NCBI RefSeq assembly: GCF_039555335.1
Contig: NC_092636.1
Coordinates: 61,749,706 to 61,813,705 of the forward strand
Reading direction: 5' to 3'
Source: Amphiura filiformis
Lineage: Eukaryota; Echinodermata; Ophiuroidea; Amphilepidida; Amphiuridae
DNA: 64,000 nucleotides
The translations under genes and the position numbers were made by a program. Positions 23,701 to 35,700 of this stretch are shown here, piece by piece. How positions within the stretch are numbered: the stretch's first letter is position 1; every line of letters starts with the position of its first letter. The notes under the pieces were generated by a model that saw only the letters and a list, made by a program, of their open reading frames with translations, ran no database searches and had not been told where the DNA came from.

Positions 23701-26700
23701 CTAGTGGTCGACATAATTGATTTCCTTCGTAACGATGGCGCTTTTTCCTCACTAGAGGTTGACATGATTGATTTCCTTCGTGACATAAAGTTGCTGTGTG
23801 GTAATGAGGGATCATCTTGAGCCATCTGAAAGAAATAAAGCGATATTCACTTGTAAAATACAAATGTCAGGTGTAAGTATACTTACACCTGACATAAAGC
23901 TATGAAGTTGAACAGAGGATGTTTAAAGGCATTCCCATAACCCAATGGTGTTTCTGACCTTGGTATGTCTGGCTTTTGTACACATGTGGCCCAGTTGATG
24001 GTTGACTATACCTTGCATTGGGATTGTGTGCAAATATCTGGTATTTTCATCCTTTTATTTAGCATTCAAAACATTGAGACTTATGAATAAAATGAATGCA
24101 GTGGGACAATATGAATGTTTCTTGTAAGAAAGTCAAATATAAGTTATAAGTCTCAACTATTAGCTTGTTGCCTGCAGTTTTAAAATTACCATTTTGTGTG
24201 TGTGGCAATGGGGACTTTGCCTTTAAAATTAGGTTATATCGGGGGTTATATTGATCAAATTTCCCAATCATAGTGCTTTGTAGGAATGCCTTTAAGCCTC
24301 CTCTGGAAGCTGAAAATGTTTTAGTGAAAAAGTGATATTTAGTACAAACAAACAAACAACATTGTGTTGTTTTTATCTGAAGCTTGTAGATTGTGCACAT
24401 TTTACCTGATTCAAGCATACTGTCAATAATATTTTGAATCGTTTTCAAAGCGCCTCAGAGCAAACTTTTTGATTGTGACATTGTATATTCAATGCCACAG
24501 ATTTGATTGAATAAAGCCTGCTTCATATTTGAATTCACAGATGTAAACTTTTCTTTGCACATCTTGATCTAAAAATTAGGAACTGTAACATGAAATAAAT
24601 AATTGCCAAAGTTGAATTTTGATCAAATTAAGCAATAATTTGATTTGGATAAGCCTTCTCTTGCATGTCTGGAAACAAATGTACCCATAAGCTTAAACAG
24701 TTACCTTTTCATAGTCTGAGTTGAGCAAAGACGTAGCTTGTGATGCCATCACAGCGTCTTCATTCAGCGTAGTGATTACACTCCTCTGGGTGGTCAAGTG
24801 GCAGCAGATCGTCATAGATGGCGGGCAGGTCATATCCGGCATCCCTGTTGAGTGTAGGTCTTTGGGTCTTGATCTCTAAGGCTTCTCTGATCTTTCGGTT
24901 CCAGAAGTTATCCTCCCTACCGATAACTTTGACATTGTCCAAACTGATGTCATGCTGGTGAATGGATTTATGTTCACCAACCGCTGTCGGAGGGGCTGTG
25001 GTTCTTGCAAAGACCTGCACTCAACAGGGATGCCGGATACGACCTGCCCGCCATCTATGACGATCTGCTGCCACTTGACCACCCACCGGGTGCATGGTCA
25101 GGTGACCGGAGGAGTGTAATCACTACGCTGAATGAAGACGCCGTGATGGCGTCGCAAGCTATGTCTTTGCTCAACTCAGTCAGTATGACAGAGTCCAATA
25201 TCAGTCTACATGCTGCTAAATGTACCCATGTTTGACAAACATGAAAAAATAAAAATATGGATGATGATCAATTATTGGTATGATTGGATACCATGGACCA
25301 TGATAGGTGTAGCATTGTACCAGTGAGTGTTGACTCGGAATCAACCAATCATGAAGGCGTCTTGTTACTAATTCATTACCACATTGTGAATCGGGTGAAC
25401 TACACACCCACCACACACCCTAAAAATATATACTTTCTGTTGCTGTCAATCCAATATAAAACATTATTATGTTTAGATGAGAATACAAGTGTGTGAAAAT
25501 ATTGGATCCAAAACATAATAATGATAACACTTTATGTCCAATAATTATTGGTCTCGCTATGAGTTTTAAAATATAGGACAGTTTTACTTAAGATATTGAA
25601 CTTGACTATTGAATATTTTTAAAACTCACAACTCTACCAATAAATATGTGCTCAATCGAGCAATTTTACATCAAATTGTGCTCCTCCACCTAATGGCAAG
25701 TAAATATAGGGATTGTACCAAACATGCAGGTGTCAATGAATTATGGAGTTTTTATGGGAATAGGTGACCATAAATATAATAGTGAATGTTGATCCATTTA
25801 GATTGACTCAGTTCTACCTGGTTTGGAGATTCAGATTCCATGTGTTTAACAGCTCCTTTCCTCCTGGTACTACTGCCCTGTATCACAAGTAACACAAGCT
25901 GGTAACTTGTCATATGATTCAAAACCACCCTCTTTCAAATTATTTGAATTGGACAAAGGTGGGACCTAATGCAAGGAATGGGTGTAACCGATCATAGAGA
26001 CTTCAAGATATGCCATAATAACCCAATAACCAAATTCGCATTTAAAAAGGTATACAATGTCTCTCACCATATCCATGATAGCCTGCCATTATTAAAGAAA
26101 ATATGGTGTAGAGTCGAACCCTGGGCGGCTTTGCATAAAGAATTAAACTTAAGTTTAAACTAAATCAAGTCCTGTTAAGATTAAACTTACGCTAAGTTTA
26201 ATTTCAGCTGAAGTTGTTCCCAAGGTACAGACATGGTAATGTTTCTTTGAACTGTCAAAGTTCAACCTGTAAATTTTATAAATTATTTACATTTTGGTGA
26301 ACAAATAGTTGTATTTACAGCTCCAACTATTATGTTGCCAACCATATTTGACTTACCAGTCTTTCGAATTCAGAAGTGTGCACATTATCATGGAGTGTGG
26401 GCACTGCTAAATACTGGTAGTCTGCAACTGTTGCATTGCTTCTTTTTCGACCAGACCTTCGCTTGTAATGCCTTGATTCTGAAGAAACAAATTATAGGCC
26501 TATTGTAAAAGAAAGGTTTTGTAACAAAAGACACCCATACCGACACCCACACACCCCCACCCCACCCCCTACACACACACCCCACACACCCCCACCCCAC
26601 CCCCTACACACACACACTCACACACCAAATCAAAACAGCAAATAAATTATGCTTCACATATATATGTGTACTGAAAGTACCATAGAGTATTATAACATTT

Positions 26701-29700
26701 AAAAAAAAAAGTCATTTTAAAAAATACATATTTTTGTCCGATGAAAACAAAATAATACCAATCAGAATGTATACTTACGGTTTTGGTCGACATTTAGTCT
26801 AGGTAATTTGACATCAAATGATGTGAATTGAGGGGTGACTGCTTTCAACTGCTTCATCACCTGACATGTACCCTATATAAAATAGATCATAGATCAGTAA
26901 CTAAAATAAATTAATATTTTAAAATAAATTTTTAAGTGATTAAATTAATTTAATTCATAAAAAATTTACATAAAGAGATTTTTTACAGCGATATTAATAA
27001 ACTTACCGACATAACAACATAGATCCAATCTGATTGGTTGCTATCTTTCACTATCACCTGCCCTCGTCTGTAGTGAAAAGGAAAAGAAAAACGTTTGCCA
27101 GAAAATGTTTAAATATCGAGTTATATAAAGGGTATATAAAGGATATAAAACATTTTCATAACATTCAAAAATATTTTTGAAAACTTTGAACGCCAGAAAG
27201 TGAAGAACTTTTTTGTTAAGTGCAAGCTAAGAGGGAGAAGAGAAAAGAGTGGAGCAAGTGAAGAAAATGAGGGTAAAAGAGGAGGAAGAGAGAGAAAACC
27301 AACCCCAAATACTCACTTATAAAAATGGAACAAACACATTTCAGGAGATTCTATCAACTTCTCCACTGGCCAGTATTTCATAAAAGGAAGTTTCCTGTCA
27401 AATGTAAAAGCAGACAAAACTATTAAGAAAATAACTTTAATCATCTGGAGATATTATATACTTTGAATTTCCCCATTTGAGGCTATTCGTGGCCTGCGCT
27501 TTTTATTTTTTTAAACTTCAATTAAGGTAAAATCTGCTCCCAAGTGCCATATTACAGAACATGCTTGATAAGAACCAAAGTTATAACTATAATAAAATAG
27601 TCAATAAATATTTGACAAACCTTATGTATTTAATATGTTCTGGTTCTTCTCCAGGTTTCTGACCCCTCATGAATATATCAAAGAAATCATCTCTCCCAAT
27701 GCACAATAGCTGGACATTTCCTTGACTGGAAACAGTAGCTGTACGTTTGGAGCGATGTAGAAGAGCTATTTCACCAAATGAACTGCCTTTGCGCAGAACA
27801 GCAGCAGTTCTTGCTTGACCATCACCACTAGATTTACCGTCCATGATGGTCACCACAACTGTAATATAATTCATTGGTTTCATGAAATGGGCTATTCCAG
27901 GTCAAAGATGCTCTTCCCCCATAAATGATGTTGGATTCCAGACTTTTTTTTACTCAGTTTTGAAGACCAGAATTCCAATATGTTTTTTTAAAAATAGTTT
28001 TGGACTATTTTCCCCCTTGGAATTCTTTTATCAGGAATAGCCCAATTCATGGTTATATCAATACATGTTAAACTTGGTAACTGCCAATAAAGATCAATTA
28101 TAACTACTTTTCATTAGGAAAGTACCTGTATTGCATACAAGGAAATGAGATGAGAATATTAAGGGTAGACTAGGCATAGTTGGTCTAAGCAACCAAAAAA
28201 TTGATTTTCATTATCTAAATCAATATATTATTGAAAAATAACACTTTGATGTTTTTGCACAAGTTCATTCTACAAATCATATACTTTGAAAACATGCTTG
28301 ATTAATTGTTGTTAAATGAGTTATGTACGTTTTACAAAGGTGCTGTTGTTTCAGCCTTCTTTACAACATAACTCAATTAAGAACTACAGGACCTACAAAA
28401 GTATATATGTGATATTTAAATTCTTCTAAATACACTCGCTATGAAATGATCAATACAATTTTTGCCAAAGCTCACTACCATTTGCAACTACCAAATTGCA
28501 AAAGTTTAGAATAACCTTAAAAGAATGTAATGAGGCAAATACAGCAAATCGTTGGGTAAGTGCAAGAAGGTCGTATGTGCCATTTTTGTTGAAATTTATA
28601 GTGTTTGGTAGATTAAGAAACTCTTATTTTATAAGCCTTGAAATCAATTAATTTATTAATTTTTAATTAAATAATTAATTTAAGTAGTATATAAGTAAAA
28701 AAACGAGTGACCAAAATGGTGCATGCAACTTTCTTGCACTAACACGTCGAAATGTAGGTGTGTGAAGGGGTTGCGGCAACGTACCTGAGCCAGATATAAT
28801 GAAATAGAAATTCTCTGCATAGTGTCCTTGTCGAATTATTACACGTTTGGGTGGAATTCTGTGTGAAAATAGATATTCAATTAGACCATTTCATGAAGTT
28901 TTCGGGGAAGTTTTGTGTGTAATATTAACATGTTTAGTATAACGACTTTATGGCAGTGCTCTTTTTTGGTACTACTCATTTTATAGCTCACCATTTTGAT
29001 GTTTTCAAGAAATAAATCGACAATACATGTATCATATGTATACTTACGTTTCAAACCACGCCACTTTAACAAGCTTTTCTTGCATATGGAGAGGGTATTC
29101 AGCAAAAGAACGAATGGTTTGTAGACCATACAAAGCCTATAGGTGGAAATGAAAACGGTAGAGGTATTGAAGTCAAAATCCATTTTGTTCACTTAACAAC
29201 ACATTCAGAGCCAAATAATACAATATTATTACAAAGTGGAAACGTATTAAATTGGACGTTTTATGCTGAGACTAACGCTGGCAAATTTGCTGTTTCTTTT
29301 AGTGTTAGAGACAGGCCTTCATATTCATTTTAGATGTAAAGGATAGATCCTTTCCGACTACATTTTCTCCAGCAATTAAGTAACCAACTCATGAAAAACG
29401 GTGGCTTTTTCAACAGGAGTAAGCAAACTATGATGATATCTTTAAACTTATCATGTTTAAGCAAACTTTTGCAATTTATAAAATATCATCATGTTAATCA
29501 ATCTAAACGAATGCACATTTAGCATGCTTACCACAGACTTTGAAAGAATGAAATGACTAGGCCTATCTATAATCTAGGTTTTGGAAAGTTGATCGAAATG
29601 TTTGGAAAGTCAATCAAGAGTTTGGAAAATCAGTAGTAAATCCAAGAGTTTGGAGAGCCAATGTAAATGTTTGGAGAGTTAATCAAGATTCAGAAAGGTA

Positions 29701-32700
29701 AATCTATGGAGAAACCATCTGAGAGTTTGGGAAGTGTTATCTCAGTAAAGTCAATCTCAGAGCTTGGAGAGCCAATGTAAGAGTTTGAACAGTCAATCTA
29801 AGAGTTTGGAAAGTCAGTAGTAAATCCAAGAGTATAGTCAATCTCAGAGCTCGGAGAGCCAATATAAGAGTTTGGAGAGTTAATCTAAGATTCAAAAAAG
29901 TAAAACCTATGGAGAGACCATCTGAAAGTTTGGAAAGTGTTATCTCAGAGATTGGAAAGTCAATCTATGAGTTTGGAGAGTTAATATATAAGATTCGGGA
30001 CAGTAAATCTATGGAAAGCCAATCTTAGCGTTTAGTAAGTCAATTATCTTAGAGTTTTGAAAGATAATCTAACTTGGGTGTCAGTTTGGAAAATGGAAAA
30101 GTTAACCTAAGACTTTGGAAAGCTAGGGGTTTGTAGAGATAATCTAAGATCATGGAAAGTCAATTTATGGAAAGCCAATGTAAGAGTTTGAACAGTCAAT
30201 CTAAGAGTTTGGAAAGTCAGTAGTAAATCCAAGAGTATAGTCAATCTCAGAGCTCGGAGAGCCAATATAAGAGTTTGGAGAGTTAATCTAAGATTCAAAA
30301 AAGTAAAACCTATGGAGAGACCATCTGAAAGTTTGGAAAGTGTTATCTCAGAGATTGGAAAGTCAATCTATGAGTTTGGAGAGTTAATATATAAGATTCG
30401 GGACAGTAAATCTATGGAAAGCCAATCTTAGCGTTTAGTAAGTCAATTATCTTAGAGTTTTGAAAGATAATCTAACTTGGGTGTCAGTTTGGAAAATGGA
30501 AAAGTTAACCTAAGACTTTGGAAAGCTAGGGGTTTGTAGAGATAATCTAAGATCATGGAAAGTCAATTTATGGAAAGCCAATGTAAGAGTTTGAACAGTC
30601 AATCTAAGAGTTTGGAAAGTCAGTAGTAAATCCAAGAGTATAGTCAATCTCAGAGCTCGGAGAGCCAATATAAGAGTTTGGAGAGTTAATCTAAGATTCA
30701 AAAAAGTAAAATCTATGGAGAGACCATCTGAAAGTTTGAAAGTGTTATCTCAGAGATTGGAAAGTCAATCTATGAGTTTGGAGAGTTAATATATAAGATT
30801 CGGGACAGTAAATCTATGGAAAGCCAATCTTAGCGTTTAGTAAGTCAATTATCTTAGAGTTTTGAAAGATAATCTAACTTGGGTGTCAGTTTGGAAAATG
30901 GAAAAGTTAACCTAAGACTTTGGAAAGCTAGGGGTTTGTAGAGATAATCTAAGATCATGGAAAGTCAATTTATGGAAAGCCAATGTAAGAGTTTGAACAG
31001 TCAATCTAAGAGTTTGGAAAGTCAGTAGTAAATCCAAGAGTATAGTCAATCTCAGAGCTCGGAGAGCCAATATAAGAGTTTGGAGAGTTAATCTAAGATT
31101 CAAAAAAGTAAAATCTATGGAGAGACCATCTGAAAGTTTGGAAAGTGTTATCTCAGAGATTGGAAAGTCAATCTATGAGTTTGGAGAGTTAGTATATAAG
31201 ATTCGGGAAAGTAAATCTATGGAAAGCCAGTCTTAAGAGTTTAGTAAGTCAATTATCGTAGAGTTTTGAAAGGCAATCCCTCCTTCCCACTAAATTAAAG
31301 ATTTTGGAAAGTCAGTTTTGTTAGTCAATCTAAGAGATTGGAATAAAACTTAGGGATATTGATCTCACAGTTTGGAAAGTCAATCTTAGGCAATTTTTCT
31401 ATCTTTTAAACTTGGATTTTCAATTATTTTTTTTAGGGGGGGGGGCCTTTTCAATCTTTGGTGAGATTTGATTTTACGTCTGTATATCATAAAAATATTT
31501 TAAAACGTTTTATTGTACAACAACATTTCTTTTTTTTAAAACAAAAAAACGGTCAAAATGTTATTGCAAAATATTTTTGGCAAACATTTTTGCAAAATAT
31601 ATTGTCAACTCTTGTAACATTATGTTATAATATTTTGTATCAAGTTCTATAGTTGTTTAAGGGGCCATCCATAATTTTCGCCATTTTCACTTACGCACAA
31701 AGCGTGCATAACTTTTTACCCCCCTCCCCCCTCGAGTTATGCACAAATAAAATGGCGAAAATGTTGCCATGAGTAGGGGCCTACTACTGATCCAAATACA
31801 TTATGGATACGGTCAGCACATATGATGCAACTTTGGTGCAGGAGAACCCACTAGCCTGAGCCTATATAAATCAAAATTAAACTGTAGGAATGGTCTGAAG
31901 ACTGAAGGTCTCTTTGCAAGTTTATTTTCTTTCCCCATATTTAGATAAACTTTCGGATAAAGTTTAACACCATTCATTCTAAATGGCATGCATGGCAGTT
32001 CTTTCTTGGTCTAAAAGACTTCCACATAATAAAACATAAAAATAATATTACTTCAAACAAAATATCCGAAATCAAGGAGTGTATCCTTCCTTGCATCACA
32101 AACCATCAAAATTGGTTGGGTGAGTACATACGACTGGGTCTCAGAAAACTTACCCAGAATTTAAACCGTGTTTGTGAAATAGAGACTTGAATTTACTATT
32201 TCAACTTTTAGGAATTTTCTGTTGAAAATTAAGGTAAGATGCTGTATAGAGTGCCATAATAAAGTTTTGCATTCAGCAAAAGGTATATAATAGGACCGCT
32301 GTTTATAAAAGACTCGAACTTAATTTAACTAATATTAGAGATAAAATCACTATTGGTATATTATAGAATTTGTTAAACAATTTCATTAAAATTTTAAGCG
32401 ATGAATAAAATGTTGGGAAAATATCATTATTTTACACTTTTATTTTATTTTTTTATTGCTCGAACAAATCGCCATTTTTCTTATGCACACATGCCCAAAA
32501 TATTTACCCCCTCCCCCCCCCTCTTATGCCCGCTTTGTCCATAACTTAAAATGTCGAAAATTATGGACGGCCCCTAATATCAAAACATTTTATACCATTC
32601 ATATAACCCTGCATTTAAACGTTTTCTGTGAAACGCTTTGTGTTTGCTGGGTATTGCCTATGCATTCCAAACAAATGGATCATCAATATGACCATATCGA

Positions 32701-35700
32701 TATAGCTATGTAATTATTGAATATTGCTCGTGGGTCTGTATTTGTTCAAATAATGACTTCGATTAGTTTTATAGGTTCCAAAGCTATTAAATGTAAACAC
32801 TTTATTAATTGTGGGGAATGCGGGATGATTTTCTGAAATGTGAGTTGGGAGTGTATTTTATTTCAGATTACATTCTAATAAGTGTTTGCAACCTATTTTT
32901 GATGTTAAAATAAAATCAATCTAATTATCAATATGATCGTCGGTGTTATTCCAAAGTCATTGAACATTGTCAGTGGCTCGTCATTTATGATTTCGATCCG
33001 AGCAGTAGTTTCAAAGCCATTTGACAGTCTTACCGTTTGAAGCTGCTCAGGCTTGCGAGCAGAACTAGGAAGGCTCAGTACGTGCTTCACTTCATTACTG
33101 ATGTTTATCTGGAAAAAAAAGGAATGATTTGGCTATAAATATTTGTTCATATTCAAAGAAATTGTGACTGGTCTACAGATTGGTTGAAAATAGATTAATG
33201 TTCAACTAAGCTGAATGGGAATAAAGAAGTATAATCTTATAGATTGAAATACGTTAAGATTTATTATTAACTAGTCTTGAATTAAAATAGCGAATTAAGA
33301 AATTTCAATCTAAGTGATTTTAATTTCCATCTATGAGATCTAAATTCTTTAATCTAATTCAGATTAGCTGAATTTTAATATATATAATTATAAGGTTAAC
33401 TATGTTTTAAAATCATGTTTGGAATTTCCCCCATCATGATCTAGATGTTGTTTTTAAATGTACAAGACTTGTAATAGTGATGCAGTACCGAGTAGCGTCC
33501 CAGCAAACACAAACACGTTTTAAATAAGTTATATTTTGGGTTTTGGTTTAGGTAAAAACGTTTTAATAACATTAAAATGTGGGGTTATATAAATGTCATG
33601 AAATCGTTTTAAAACGTTTTGTATGAAACACACTACAACAATATTTTTAAAATGTTTTCGAAATGTCATTGTAAACTATTTTTGCAAACATTTTTGGCCA
33701 AATACTTTGGGTTTTGGTTTAGGTAAAAACGTTTTAATAACGTTAAAATGTGGGGTTATATAAATGTCATGAAATCGTTTTAAACACACTACAACAATAT
33801 TTTTAAAATGTTTTCGAAATGTCATTGTAAACTATTTTTGCAAACATTTTTGGCCAAATATTTTGCCAACACTTAAATAACATTATGTTAAAATATTTGC
33901 ACCCAGCAAACACAAAAATGTTCTTAAAATGTTTTTTACAAAACGTTTTAATAACATTTAAATGTCGGGTTATATAAAGGTCGTGAAAACATTTTAAAAA
34001 CGTTATTGTGAATATTTGGGCAAACATTTTTTGCAAAATATTTGTTCAGCCCCAAAATAACATTCTGTTTAGAATGATTTGTACCAAGTTTTCAAAAATG
34101 TTTGTAGAATGTTATTAAAACGTTTTTATACCCTTTATATAACCCGACATTTAAATCTTTTCTGTAAAACATTTGTGTTTGCTGTGCAGTAAATTACCAA
34201 CAAATGTTATTTAATGTTATGAAACCGTTTTTACCATTAATGTACCCTTTATATAACCCGACATTTAAACGTTTTCTGACAATAACCTTTTGCGAATGAT
34301 GTCGAAAACGTTTTGTGTTTGCTGGAGTAGCCAAAAGCAAGGGGAGCAGAGTGCTCCCTGACAAAAAATGAAAGAAAAGTGCCCTCTGACAAAAAAATTA
34401 AGAGAAAATAGGGAAAGCAAAAGAAAAGGGGAAAGGAGCCCGTTTCCCACCAAAATCCAACCCGATCATGGGCCAAAATTGTGTAAATGCTCGCTATACG
34501 CACTCATATAATCATCCCAATAATGCCGGCCTTTTTTTTTTCTTTTTTTTTTTTTTTGGAAAATAACGGTAACAATAAAAATCATACAATTACAATTTCG
34601 CTTTTTAGAAAAGAATAACAGAGATCACAGCAACAATGTTATACGATGTGGAATCCGTAACATATTGGCTAACAGAAAAACCTTACTCAATTTCTTTACT
34701 AGTTTGGGCTCAAAGTTCAAACGCTATGCTCAATTCACTAAATCGTTCATACTTACCTCCTTTTTTGGCTCGGTAATCTCTGGGATCAAATGAGAGTCCA
34801 GAATGCTTGTAAGCATCTGTCTCAATATCATTTGCTATTTCAGTAAATGTCATCACCTCTCGGTTTTCACTCTTGGGCCTGGAAGAAAACAATCAGATGA
34901 TTTGTTTTAGCTTGTTTTATTCATAATCTACAAAAAAACAGTAAGACCGAATGGGTTCATTGCGCGGGCTCACTCGAATACTGACAGACATGGCTTACGA
35001 TACCTGCGTATTCGATGGTAGGGTTATTCAGCATCGAAGTGGTTACGTAATTCTCTTGGTTACCGGATCACGCTACTTTGGTATGCCTTCGTTCATTCAT
35101 TCATATTTCATTCATATTTATTCAGTACTCACATAAAAAATATTACAGCACATATGATAAAAAAATATACATTATAAATACGTATACAAGATGTGGTCAA
35201 TTGCATGAAATACCAGATATAGCAACGAAATATATGGATTATGGAGTAAACACCAGACGAGTACCAAGGATAGCCCAAAAAGCCTCAATAAAATTGAGGC
35301 TTATTTCCATTGGGGTCCTTAAAGAAAAAAGAAATGGGGGAAAAAAGAAATGGGAGTGCCATATGATCCTGTGTCATATACTGGGATACCCAAAAAGGTG
35401 GCTTTGTTACATTTTGGTGTGCAGCTTGGATTTCAAAACACTGTCTCTTGAGTATTCCTTCACTTAGAAGATTCAATTAGGTCTTAAATTGAGGCTAATT
35501 TATTCTAGTTTACTCATGTTTTTATCCTGTTTTGAAGTATTTTTTAATTATTTTATTATGACGTTTGGCATGAAATGTGCCAAGGGTGGCTGAGGATTAG
35601 GGGAGGAGGATTAGGGGGAGGATTCATATCGTAACTTTGATTTAAAACCCCATTAAAAATTTGAATCTAGTAAACAAATGTATAAATGAACTCCCAAACA

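Noticed and set aside
30107..31103. Three identical 63-codon leucine-rich frames on the minus strand
   Set aside because: They are by-products of the 403-bp satellite unit; no splice or start context.
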